DNA from: Hyaloperonospora brassicae | Lineage: Eukaryota; Oomycota; Peronosporomycetes; Peronosporales; Peronosporaceae | Length of the DNA stretch: 64,000 bases | NCBI GenBank assembly: GCA_947650285.1 | Contig: CANTFL010000334.1 | Location: forward strand, 58,047 to 122,046 | Direction: 5' to 3' | In this document: positions 13,173 through 23,274 of the stretch, one piece after another | Layout: every line of letters starts with the position of its first letter | How positions within the stretch are numbered: position 1 is the stretch's first letter | Program-made: the position numbers and the translations under genes | Notes under the pieces: model-generated | Told to the model about the DNA's origin: nothing | The model's input: the letters and a program-made list of their open reading frames with translations, nothing else | Databases searched by the model: none

Positions 13173-16100
13173 ATGCCTAAGCCCCATGATCCTTATTCGC
13201 AAGCGTCTTCACCTTTTAGAAGTCACCCTGGCGATATCTCAGACGTCGACGATGAGATTTCGACCAATGATTATGATCTTCGCCGGACGGTGATACGCAT
13301 GAACCACCAAGATTAGCAGCGTGAGTTCGATCTAAGGCGGATCGTCGCCACGCAAATGGAGACTCCACGGCCGATGCTTGATGCGTCTACGCGTCAATCC
13401 ATTCGGCAGGCCACGTCATACGCCGGGTTGGTCGTCCCCGCCATAAATATACCTTTGTGCTCTCTTGACCATACGGTCTCGGTAGTTCGGTTGTGCTTCG
13501 CGTTGTGCAGTCGGAGCGGCGTAGCGCAGCGCGTCGTCGACAAATGAAACACGCAATCGCTGAGTATTTATATTTTCGCGCTCAACTGTAAACAACCCAG
13601 GTGGAGGCAGTAATGTGGCAAGCGGCTGCGGCGAGGACTACCATGGCTAATAAATTACTGTATAAGTCAACCTGCACACTCGGGATCGAATCCGCTCGGG
13701 TGTTCACTTAGAGCGCTGACCGACTTCAATTGGCGGAATAGATTATTCTCAGATTGCAAATAGCGCTCCGAGCGCGCAACCGTGCCATTTCTCGTCTTAC
13801 TGGTTGACCCGCCGAGTATCGAGCCCAGCAACAGCTATCCACGGAGTAGCGGCGGCGTACTTCCGCCAATTGCAAGTAGGTACCTTGCCATCTGTGATCA
13901 CGTCAAGGGAACTTCCCAAAGTCTTATATGGGACCATCGTCGCGTTACTGTTCGGTTGCGCTTTAGACGTTGGCATCATCGTGTTACGTTTGCCTTTGAT
14001 CCTCAGAATCATGTACTGCGGCTATCACCGGTATCGAAGCTCCGGGTTTGAATTCGCGTGAGTCCTAATTTAAACTTTTGCGTGTGTCGCCTTCTCGCTC
14101 ACCAGTTCTCTGAAAATTATAGAACTCAGCTCGACGGCGGGGTTCTTAAACGTTATCGCTTTGGATCAAATCGATAGGTTCGTCTTTAGTGGCGTTTCGC
14201 CCATCGATGGTCGTTCCGCATTGATGAAATCTGTCCCTGTCAAACGCCTGCTGGTTACTCTAAACCCCGTCGTCGTCGACCATCTCGCCTATTAATAGCC
14301 TGCAGTATACTTTACGTACGTCTTCTTCGCGTGGAGAGATGCCTATCCGACGGTACATCGAGTGTGCCGTCGTCTCCAGTTTCACATCCTTTTGATTGTC
14401 TCATTCGTTGAGTCCGGTTTCTACGTCCGGGCGACTGTAGTCGTCTTCTCGCTCGTCGAATCCGGTATCTACTGTTAACCAACCGTTGTCAACGATGCCT
14501 AAATATTTGCTTTCCGCTTCACTGTCGTCGATTGATATATCGTCTCAGAACTGCCAGGAATGATTATGTTTTACCTTGCCTCCTCGTGTCTACATCCCAT
14601 GTTCGTCGATTGTGACGGGCTCTCAGGATTAGCGAAGTACCATAAACCATCGCTTGGCTCTCCCAGCGGTTTTTCAGTGTATCTCGGCGGTCGTGCGGTC
14701 GCGTGTTCTTCGCAGTCGAAGGGGTGATATGTTCTCCAACGGCGTCAGCTGGAACTCAACGAGTTGTTTTCCCGGTGTCTGGATCGACGTCAATGACTGC
14801 GGCTGCTTCCTTACCATCGGATCCTGTCTCACCGGTTCTATCATTTTAATCATCGATTACAGGACCCATTACTGCTGGTATGTTACCAGTGCTTTTACCA
14901 CACCTATCGGTCGCTGAGCGATAGCGCGCTTCTCAAGGTCGAGGTCGTGTTCGTCGCTCACTTTGGTCAGTTAAATCTCGACGAGTTGGTCCTAAAGTTT
15001 TTGGATCGGCGTCGGTAACCAAATATGTCTTGTTGGCGTCTGTTCCTGTCGCCCAGACCGTGGCAGGATTAAGCCCTCTGCTGCTTCCAGCGTCGTCTTC
15101 CGTCCCCGCGATCTCATCCCCAAAGAACATAGTTTACACTACCACGGATTCAGTAAAGCCGACAAAGAAGCGCAAGTCGAGTCGTTCATCTGCGTCTACA
15201 CCCACGAAACGTCCCCGAAAGACACTTTAACGTGGACGTCGTTTCATTGTATCTCCAGCTGCATATTAGACGGTATTGACTTGTCGATTAAGTAGTTCTT
15301 TTCTTAAGGCCAGTGAAAAAGCGCCTGATACCGCCGTCTCATCTGCCATCCCGGAGTCGTTGGTGTGTAAAATATTACTGCCTCGCTGTGTGTGCCCCTA
15401 GTGGTGCTTTGAAATCGCGCGGCACATATAGTGGCACATGAGATTCGTCATACGCCATCAATGCGGCAGAGTGAAGACGTCACGTTTTATCAACCAGGTT
15501 CGGCCCAGTGTTTGGCTTAGACTACTGCCGCTTGGTTGCTTCTCCGCATGGAGGTTTTCCATGCCCGGCTTGTCGTCACATAAAATCCCGTCTCTGTGGC
15601 TGATCTTCGAGAAACGATAAACGTGTTCGACCCGTCTCACTCCTGCAAGTCGACCCTCGGTGTGTTACCGGACTCGCATCTTCGTGGTTGCGGCTCGTCT
15701 TTATGATGTTTGGGCTAGACTTTCGTCTTCCAAAAGGTATTTTTCGACAAATGCAGGATGCTGTCTGTGATGTTTGGGGTCGATGCCTTGAGTTCGGTCA
15801 GAAGGTCGACTGCAATGAGACTGATGTTTCTCGGTCGAAGGTGTCCGTCGCTTTGTGGTAGTGTAGTCATTGTCTCGTCGAGACCAGCGGTACAATGGAG
15901 ATGCTCCCACAATTTAAAAAAATTAGGTCGACCCTGGTGCAAGCACCGTTTTCGCGCTCGAAGCATAATATCCCGCTGCTAGCAAACGTCCTGAGGAACT
16001 ATTTTGGCTGACCGTGAAGTCTCTTAACCGTGTCCTAAACGACGCAGTCTACGTGCGGATGGTTGACGGTCCGGCTCCTGCTCTCGATTACGACCTTTAT

Positions 16101-16490
16101 TTCAAAGTATCCGTGCCCATCTACCCACTTCTAACTAACCTATGTGTGCCTTCAAGACCTGACTGGTTTGCCGATCTCGGTTCTTTGGATGCTTAATAGC
16201 CATGCCGGGTCTGGTGGATTACCTGGCCGGCGGAGCACTCCTACAACACTTTCTGCAGGCCATACCATCCTAAATCACCTTTATATGTGCCGGCGGGTAT
16301 TGCTGAGAGATTTGGTGTCTCGGTTTGTCGATGACGTCAATCCAAACGAACCCTTTCCTCTTGATGGGAGCCTCGCTGCACCCCCTATTAATAAGAATCG
16401 TCATGTACCGCAGGTTACCGCCTCCTCGGTCGCTCATCGTTCTACTTTAACACCCGACGAGTCTGTGATAAGGGTCACTGGCATCTGATT
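13173..16490 (+). pseudogene. Decayed long ORF antisense to element X gag-pol, function unknown
   Basis: Coherent protein can be followed in shifting plus-strand frames for about 3 kb. It begins with ATG at 13,173 (MPKPHDPYSQASSPFRS), followed by an acidic and polar stretch. From 13,544 comes an alpha-helical, possibly coiled-coil region (ADRLQLAE, then IILRLQIALRARNRAIS after a stop). A Ser/Pro/Thr-rich middle holds a basic, nuclear-localisation-like cluster KKRKSSRSSASTPTKRPRK near 15,170-15,225. A C-terminal part is described separately. Many stops and several frameshifts interrupt it. It lies between the X LTR and the end of the X chromodomain, tail to tail with pol. Antisense ORFs in this position are known from some plant Ty3 lineages; equivalence is inference. 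I recognise no domain. A gag-like role is possible. Confidence 0.5.
15705..16196 (+). pseudogene. C-terminal segment of the antisense ORF of element X
   Basis: The best preserved part of the unknown plus-strand ORF. One frame gives DAVCDVWGRCLEFGQKVDCNE (21 residues less the last are consecutive and open) and later FSRSKHNIPLLANVLRNYFG. The next frame continues KSLNRVLNDAVYVRMVDG and then ALDYDLYFKVSVP, ending CVPSRPDWFADLGSLDA at a TAA (16,194-16,196). The switch of frame in mid-protein with smooth continuation of sense indicates a frameshift near 16,000, not two genes. Composition suggests a folded globular domain. No catalytic motif is recognised. What follows to 16,490 is open in one frame but less convincing. 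Confidence 0.45.
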
Positions 16491-16714
16491 TCCTTGGTTA
16501 TTCTTTTTCCGGTTAGCTTGAATAGACTAGTTGTTCTTCGTCTGGTATTGGCTCGCCCGTTCTTCTCTTGTCGATTCTATCTTCGTCGAGTCATTAGGTA
16601 ATTCGATTGAGTAATAAAGTAACTTTTCTCCATGTAGTATATGCAATATGGATTCAGTGTGCACCTGCTCATCTCTGCCTGCTTGGCATCACAGAGGAAA
16701 GGTTGTTCGTGACA
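16491..16714. other. Convergent intergenic stretch between antisense ORF and chromodomain
   Basis: About 220 bp where the plus-strand unknown ORF and the minus-strand X pol meet tail to tail. It contains two GTCGA-type words as in the LTR minisatellite. It is too short to hold a separate LTR for the pol-bearing element, which argues against pol being an independent nested insertion with its own LTRs. Confidence 0.4.
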
Positions 16715-17100
16715 GTGGTGCGTGGACTAGCACTTATTTGCCTCCCGCACCATCTTCAACCAATTTTCTCGCTCCTTCTGTCATAGATTATCGTAAGAAA
16801 GACCTTTCCATGACAGATTAGATGACACCTCCCGTGTGGGTGTGCCTTCGCCTAATCCCACCATTTGGAATGGTCGGTGAGGGCTTCTGATGCTTGAAGA
16901 GAGTGGTAAGTAATAGTCCATGATTGCTCCTACTTCGTACAACCCCCCGCTATCTTTGCCTGGCTTTGAGCTATCCAATAATAAGAGTCCGTAGTTGAAA
17001 TCGAAACGGTCGTTCTCAGCGGTTCCAATTATCAACATCCTTGTAGGTCGTTCACCATGATCTACGACATTCTTCAATCGTGACACATGTACGACAGGAT
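16715..17100 (-). pseudogene. Element X chromodomain at the C-terminus of pol
   Basis: Reading minus, the integrase tail YKLYPVVHVSRLKNVVDHGE runs into a ~100-codon open stretch (17,086-16,781) with RFDFNYGLLLLD, YEVGAIMDYYLPLS and EVSSNLSWKGLSYDNL, the order of a Ty3 chromodomain used to target integration to chromatin. The aromatic cage region where VKW.GY...TWEP is usual reads VGLGEGTPTREV, so the histone-reading residues are largely lost. After a stop, NWLKMVREANKC probably ends the protein. It belongs with the integrase upstream (higher coordinates). Family placement is firm; the domain is non-functional as read. Confidence 0.8.
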
Positions 17101-18430
17101 ATAATTTATACCCGCTCCGGGCTGGTGACTCTTACTCAGAAGCGAAATCTTTACACCCTCACTTGATGCGTAACGGCCCATGCCATCGATCAGCCAGCTG
17201 CTTTTTCATCCGAGGCTTCACTATCTCCGTTAACACCCATGCTTGATCCCTTTCGTCAAACCTGGTCTCGAATGGCGCATCTCTTTCTTCATCTTGTTGA
17301 CCTTCTTCTTGAGTATGATCTTATCGTTTGTTTGTGGTTCGTCCTTCCGCCAGACTTATTCCCTCATTGTGGTCTTTTGCTTGTCGAGCTTTCGCATTCA
17401 CTTAGTATTCATTTGCGAGTCTGAGCGCTATCAAACGTTATTGGTAAGACTCGCGTCGCCACATGACAGGGTAGTGCTGAGCCTACAACTTTGCTTTCTC
17501 CGGCTGGTGCTAGCCGGGAAATGCAAAGTGATAGAATCACTGGCTTTTAGGGTAGCGTGCACGTACCAACCATGAACTTGTTAGAAGGGAATCTCTTTTC
17601 TCATAAAGTCTCTGGAGTTGTTGATATTATGGACCAATCGTTCGGCGATGTCGTCCCAGTCTGCTTTAGGAGGATCGTCGACGCACGCGCGCACTGTCTG
17701 TATCATCGTCTTCACTCTGCCTTCTTGTTCCCAGTTTGATTGGAATCTGTTAGTTCACGTAGCTCTTGATTCCTACTTATTCATCTCGAGAAATGTTTCA
17801 AACACTTCACGAATACATCTTTGGTCTCTATAATGTTAAATGAGGCTGGGAGCTCCGAAACGATGGAAGATGGCCAGTTCGAAAGATTGCACAACATCTA
17901 AGTTCCCTGTTGCACTCATGGCCTTCGCAACCACGAATTTCGTAAAGTGGTCTTGGAGCAGTAGCAGCGCCGTAAATTCCGGCGATTTACTGGTAAAGTA
18001 AAACAACGTTCATTGATACCACCTAAAAGGGCCGATCGGATAAAACGGTAATAGGGAAGTGCCCTCCCAAGTGAGGCGTGCTCTGCTGGTACTGAAATTA
18101 TCATATGCAGGTATATGCTTTGTCACGTTGATATAGACCCTGACCAGCAATAGCCGGACTTATCTCAATGATACTTCTTTACGAGTCCTTGTTTTATGCC
18201 TTCCAGAGAGTCATGGCAATTAAATAGAATCTCATTAATGGAATATTTGGAGCTTTCATCTGCAACGTTAGACCTTCGTCCAGAAATTCTTTCGTCTCGC
18301 GGCGTCGACCCAAATTCCATGGGATCACCATCACCTCGCTTGTCACGACACGATTTTTTCCGCATGCTTAAATGTTCATGGGCCAGCTTGTCGAACTCGT
18401 ATCCATAAAACATTTTGAGCGTTGCCCACT
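17101..18430 (-). pseudogene. Element X integrase
   Basis: Minus-strand frames read, in order: the zinc-binding region NCHDSLEGIKQGLVKKYH (about 18,235-18,180), with its later Cys pair unclear; the catalytic core with LLLLQDHFTKFVVAKAMSAT and IFHRFGAPSLI, then HYRDQRC where HDRDPRF is normal, so the second catalytic Asp is replaced by Tyr; ADWDDIAERLVHNINNSRDF (about 17,680-17,610); and the GPY/F-like module with DRWHGPLRI (about 17,180). At least five stops and several frameshifts break it. Integrase joins element cDNA to host DNA. It continues into the chromodomain at lower coordinates. Confidence 0.8.
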
Positions 18431-19232
18431 TCTCTTCTTCATCTTGATCTGTCGAAATTCTTTCGCTGCGTTTATCTTGTACGACGTGCGGAGAGCTGGT
18501 TTTGAAATTAGGTGGTTCTCGAAGCTTAGCTTTCCTTCGTGTTCTTTTGGTATTCGTCGAGTCTCGGATCGTCGAGTGTTCTATGTGGAATCAGCCCGCA
18601 TGTCTCCACCTTAAACAACTCGGGTACTTGGTCGATCTTGTCCTGGTGTCATCTGGCGCAGCTTAGGGTGTTCAGTTGTTCTCGGGTCGGTCGATCAGCA
18701 AACCGGACTCGTGGAGTTTTTCTTCGCGTAGTGGCTGTCTTCATTGGCGGCTATTTTTCTTTTTTTGACCGGGAAGGCTAAACAAGTAAACTCACTGGTT
18801 TGGTATAAAGCTGCTGCGGCTAGCTCAAACGCTCTCATTCTTACATTACTTATCTTGATTTGGTTTCCAACGCTTCGGTGACCATCGTATCCGCTGCTGC
18901 GTTGTAGCGCCGTATACGTGCAACTACCGGACCGAGTTGAACTAAGCGACTAATTCGTTGTGACTCGATAACGTCACCCGCAACGAGTCTTTCTTGCATG
19001 CGATCACCCCCATGGAGTGAAGTGCGAATCTCAACACATTTGTAAGTATTTAGTCGGTTACTTTTTTGTCTATTGCTGATTTTGTTCCGTTTTTCATTTT
19101 TTTGTACTCCTCAATATTTACTTTCGTTGTCGACAAGCAAGCACTCGTAAAATATCTCTGGTTTATTCCGGCAAATTTTACTGTTTCCACGAGCAACTTC
19201 CAAAACCTTCGTGCTTATAAGGCTTCGCTGTA
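18431..19232 (-). pseudogene. Element X second RNase H (C-terminal part) and linker to integrase
   Basis: From the breakpoint at 19,232 the minus strand reads TAKPYKHEGFGSCSW, then TSACLSTTKVNIEEYKKM, and further VVARIRRYNAAADTMVTEAL, the N..AD..  helix that closes RNase H domains. The plus element at 62.3-62.6 kb already holds the RNase H that follows RT, so X has two RNase H domains, as reported for plant Tat and some oomycete Ty3 lineages. The linker that follows includes EEEKWATLKMFYGYEFDKLA. The first strand of this domain (FVLSID) is missing here and sits at 62,888 on the other strand. Confidence 0.7.
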
Positions 19233-19240
19233 GAACAAAA
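19225..19240. other. Left inversion breakpoint (19,232/19,233)
   Basis: Minus-strand X pol stops and plus-strand Y pol starts with no spacer: the reading TAKPYKHEG (minus) ends at 19,232 and NKKDIRYW (plus) begins at 19,234. Both halves are missing exactly the residues found at the junction 62,888/62,889. No repeat longer than 1-2 bases is shared between the two breakpoints. Confidence 0.8.
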
Positions 19241-20075
19241 AGGACATACGTTACTGGAATAGTCTTGCCAATAAGTTACACAGGTATAGTGCGATCTAAG
19301 CAGACATGACTCGTTCATTGTATAATCTCTTTGAAAACGATGTGCCGTGGACTAAAACTAGCACCGATCACGATGCTATATATAGCTGTTCAAATGCTTT
19401 GATTTCATGCGCCAATCTTAATTTTGCCCGATCTTGATCAGCTTTTTAGTGGCATCTGTGACGCACCTGACTTTGCCTATGGCAGTGCTCTGTTTCAGGA
19501 AGATGTCGAGTAATAATATCGTGCCATTGCGCTTATTTCTCGACAGATCAAAGATGCTGAAAAGAGCGATCCAGTTCGTGACAAGGTGATATTTGCAATG
19601 AAGTATGCTCTAGTCAAATTCAGAGTTCATCTGCTTGGATCCAAGCCGTTTGTGATCTACATCGATAATGCGTCGTTGCGCACTGCGACTTAGTCGCCAC
19701 GTTTCGCTTAAAGAATGGCTCGTTTGCTACCATTATTTGCCTAGTACAACTTCGAGGTGAAGTATAAGCCGGGCAAGCAGAATGCTTTAGCTGATGCGTT
19801 GTCACGCAGGCCTGACTATGAGCTTGCTAATGTTACGACCCTGTTGTCGTCGGTCGCTGACCTCATTCGTTCGGCATATGCCAAGGATGAACACTGTGTA
19901 GCTCTGCTACGGGCCCTTGGAAACGACGAGTTCAAGTACTCAGACATAGATTCCTGGGCACGATTACGTGCGAGACTACATCGATATTCCATCGATCAAG
20001 GACTGCTGTGCTATAGCACAGATGTGGAGGATACCCCTCGCATCGTTGTCCCTAATGATAAAAGGGTAAATTGAA
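19233..20075 (+). pseudogene. Element Y reverse transcriptase end, RNase H and linker
   Basis: Starts inside the RT connection: NKKDIRYWNSLANKLHRYS, then LYNLFENDVPWTKTS, PILILPDLDQLFSGICDAPD in a shifted frame, and the RNase H MKYALVKFRVHLLGSKPFVI followed by YIDNASLRTAT. It ends with the Ty3 signature YKPGKQNALADALSRRPDYE (about 19,760-19,820) and a linker through VVPNDK. RNase H removes RNA from the RNA-DNA hybrid. Several stops and at least one frameshift are present, though 19,757-20,074 is one open frame of 105 codons. The missing RT core is at 62,889-63,600 on the other strand. Confidence 0.85.
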
Positions 20076-21215
20076 GTATCGGATCCTCTATGAGGCGCAT
20101 GATAGTGCGGTGAGCGGTCATCTCGGTCGTGAGAAGCCCTACGGATCAGACAGCCAATACGTTTGGTGTCCCAAACTTAACAAAGAGGTCAGCACGTATG
20201 TGCGTACGTGTTAAACGTGTCAACGGTTGAAACCATCAGCGCATGCGGCTGTGCTGCTAGATTGTCTAACCATACCCTCTGGGTGTTGGGAGTCCATCAG
20301 TATGGACTTCTTGTTCGATTTACCGAAAGATTCGTATGGCAATACGGGTATTGTGATCCTTGTTGACCGTTTGAGCAAGACGGCTCATTTAGCGGCGGTG
20401 CCGGATTCTATCGATAGTGAAGGTACATCTACGCTGTTTATCGATCGATTGTTTCGACAACACGGTTTGCCGTTGGCAATTATCTCTGACAGAGATCCTC
20501 GATTCACTGGAAAGTTTGAAAGTCCATCATCAAGGTGCTTGACACACGATTTGACATGTTCACAGCGGATCATCCGCAGAATGATGGTCAAACCGAGCGA
20601 GTGAATCGCATTATCGGTGACATCTTGCGCAGTGTTTGCGCTGAAACGCCAAAGAGTTGGAGTTCGGTGCTCCCTGTCGTTGAGTTTGCGTTACATTACG
20701 CCGTGCATGCCTCCACCGGCTACACACCGTTCTATGTAAATGGTCTCACACACCCTCGCGTTCCGTTAACGCTACCACTTCGTGGTTCAGGACTTAGCGG
20801 AGAAGAGATGGCCGATCGGATTGCTGTTATCAACCCTGCTACTGTTCAAAAACAGGTGATCAAGTTTCTCGCAACGCGATTGAATGTCTTACGACATGTG
20901 CGTGACGCACTGGTTGATAGCCAAGACAAGCAAAAGGAACTAGCTGATGCTAAAGGCAGAGGTTGTATTGAACGTTATAAGGTCGAAGAACAAGTTCTAC
21001 TCAACGCTGGAAACTTGCCCACAAATGTAGTGTATGCTGTCTTCAAGACAAAGTTGCGTCCGCGCTTCATTGGACCATTCACAGTCGTCGCCAAGAAGGG
21101 ACTTGCGCATACGCTCAACCTTCCGCGCAAACTGCGCACACACCCTGTGTTCTACGTTGGATTGCTTAAGCCGTATCAGGATCCGTCCCACGTGAATTTG
21201 GAGGCGCTTGTGCCG
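20076..21215 (+). pseudogene. Element Y integrase
   Basis: Zinc-binding part with AHDSAVSGHLG and, near 20,200-20,225, C-stop-TC in place of CxxC. Catalytic core: SISMDFLFDLPKDSYGNTG (first Asp), LAIISDRDPRFTGKF (second Asp), and TADHPQNDGQTERVNRIIGD (Glu). All three acidic residues survive, but a frameshift near 20,525 separates the last from the others. From 20,535 the frame is open for 337 codons, through the linker and the GPF/Y module KLRPRFIGPFTVVAKKG (about 21,045) to HPVFYVGLLKPYQDPSH. It is the best preserved coding sequence in the window. Part of its 3' end is overlapped by an ORF on the other strand. Confidence 0.9.
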
Positions 21216-22560
21216 CATAGGTTGGCCTTGCCATTGGCTGTTGCATCCGAATCAGGAGGTCAAGTTGACCCTCCATCCGGGCTTGGTCCAACTTTAATGC
21301 CTGGAATCGGGCTTGACCCAACTCCAATGCCTGCACGCGGGCTTGCATTGCGTCGAACGCACTCTGGGTCTTACCCAATGTCTCACGGAGACCACTCAGC
21401 TCGAGAAGCACCTTCTCATGCTCCTCCCTCGGTATACCGACCACCACCGACGCTGCTCGATGAGCAAGGGAACCGCCAGTTCCATGTGGAGAAGCTCCTG
21501 AAACGACGTCGTCGTCAGGGTCAATACCAGTATATGGTGAAGGGGTGAGGGTACCCGGAGTTGGAGAACTCGTGGGAGTATGAGATACCCCTTCGGCAGG
21601 ATAGCCCATACGCCGTTGATTTTTTTGAAGATCGTGGCTAGGGTCATCCCTCAACCGAGAGCGCTTCTCAACAATAGTGATGGGAGGTAGCGGGTTGCTC
21701 CGCACCAAAGGGTCGGAACCCGCGACAACCGGCGTAGCAGAAGCATAGCATGTTCGATTACGCAACTGGCCTTTAGCCTTGAGCTTGGCATATTCGTACC
21801 GAAGCTTTTGTTCTAGACGAACATCGGCCACATTGAAACTTTCTCTCAGAGCTGGGATGCTGCTGCGGTGTCGATTGCGTTACACCCAACGGATAAACTG
21901 GTTGTCCTTCTCTTCAGGCAACTCACCGGCAAACAACAAGATGGACACGCCCCTAATCGATCGAACCGAAATACCACAAGCCAAGCTCTCAAGGTGTGCC
22001 TTGTATTGACCTTGGGTGGTCAGGAAAGGTTCGAGATACCTTTCATGTAGGGACTGGCGCGAGGCGATAACTTCTGGCGACGTAGCCTCTGGACTAATGG
22101 ACCATGTTGAAAGGCTACGGCCTTCCGTTTGGCGGAGACGTTGCTACAGGTCAGGTGTTAAAAACACATACCCGCTCCGGTTTTGAATGACTCTCTGAAA
22201 TCGAGCGCGACGAAGATTATCCTTCTCTCGTTGGAAAACCAACTCCTATTGCTCATCGAGCGGAGTGGTAATGATGTTTCCATCTGCATCTGTTATATGA
22301 TGCTGCGCCCCGGTACGGTAGTATCACCACATTAAACGAACGTATTGGGTGCTGAAAGAGGTCGCACCTCAGGCACAAGTGAGCTGGACGATGTCCCTAC
22401 ATCTCCATGGACATTGTTGTCGTTCCCTTAGTCCACTTACTCATCGAAGTCGATGTAGGAGAAAAAACGAACCCATGGTGGTTGGTGTTTTGGCAAACCG
22501 TGAGGTTGTAGCACACACACCGCCCTCTTCGAGGAAAGAAGTCGATTGACTTTTCGTGGT
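21166..22560 (-). pseudogene. Antisense ORF of element Y, overlapping the pol 3' end
   Basis: On the minus strand 21,831-21,166 is open for 221 codons and overlaps the Y linker and chromodomain. The same frame extends upstream to about 22,360 with only four stops: QYVRLMW, YYRTGAQHHITDADGN, REKDNLRRARFQRVIQNRSG, LSTWSISPEATSPEVIASRQ, ISVRSIRGVSILLFAGELPE. The C-terminal part is a predicted coiled coil (EEHEKVLLELSGLRETLGKT, AMQARVQALELG). A frameshift near 22,360 leads to a Ser/Thr-rich N-terminus. It is located between the chromodomain and the 3' LTR, as is the antisense ORF of X. I recognise no family; a gag-like or regulatory role is possible. Confidence 0.65.
21216..21650 (+). pseudogene. 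Element Y proline-rich linker and chromodomain
   Basis: A Pro/Gly-rich tether with a short repeat (GLGPTLMPGI, GLDPTPMPAR) leads to the chromodomain: PPTLLDEQGNRQFHVEKLLK, then RRRRQGQYQYMVKG and a TGA at 21,546-21,548. Past the stop the same frame continues GYPELENSWEYEIPLRQDSP to DFFEDRG and a natural stop at about 21,640. So two adjacent codons (normally Trp-Leu) have become Gly-stop, losing one aromatic-cage residue and truncating the protein inside the domain. Confidence 0.85.
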
Positions 22561-22583
22561 AACGTCAGTCTGGTGGTGCAGAG

Positions 22584-23274
22584 TGTAACGGGACTACATA
22601 ACAGGTGTGGTATACAAAGGACGGAGTATCATTAAAAAATGATATTCGAACACCATATCAATTGTCAGGGTCTGACGTGAGTCATCCAACGAATTACGAG
22701 ATCGTTTAGGAGCTATTAATTAGTATAGTAGTGACTAGATTAAGTACGTTGTTCTGAGGGGTTCTTTCCGATAAAAGAAAGCAATAAATTTCAGTTCCCA
22801 TTTTGATCCATTTACGACACGTGCCTCACGAGGCGTCTGGATCGTAAGAGCTACCAACGCCAGTGAAGGTAGCTGCTCTTGAGCACTCTGTGCTGTGATT
22901 CTTTTGACTCGTTTGGTCCCTTTGGAACAGGGACCGTTAGCTCTCTGGGATTGCTGACTCTCTGAGTCGAGTTAGTTGAACCAGAGTTGCTCGTTGAGCG
23001 CTCAAGTCTTCCTCTGAATTACGGAGCTATGTAGCTCCGCTAATTTTATGGTATCGGCATACTGACTGAGAAAGTCATGGAATGATCACGAAGCAGGACA
23101 GTCATATTGGCCTGACAAGTCGATTTAGTCATCAAGAAAGGTAGAGGTCTGAGTTGTGAAAATTTCACACACGGCTTTTCTGTGACAGACTTGATATCAA
23201 CATCTATCAAATAAATTATATTTTGCGTGCTACTTGTGCTCGCCTTGTAGTCGACATACATAGTACCCGCTAAT
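22584..23274 (+). repeat. 3' LTR of element Y
   Basis: Begins TGTAACGGG right after a G-rich stretch (TGGTGGTGCAGAG) that may be the polypurine tract. It ends near CCCGCTAAT, an imperfect inverted copy of the start (6 of 9), after which AT-rich DNA begins. About 691 bp. A short palindrome lies at 23,022-23,039. The partner 5' LTR would lie beyond 64,000 if the inversion is undone, so a second copy cannot be compared here and the right end is approximate. Confidence 0.5.
23022..23039. repeat. Perfect palindrome in the Y LTR
   Basis: CGGAGCTA-tg-TAGCTCCG, 8-bp arms with a 2-bp centre. It sits in the GC-richer part of the LTR and could form a hairpin in the RNA. Function unknown. Confidence 0.5.

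Noticed and set aside
16715..21650. Reading 16.7-21.65 kb as one element with an internal inversion
   Set aside because: The two halves are from different Ty3 lineages (different chromodomain and integrase types); each finds its exact partner at 62.9 kb instead.
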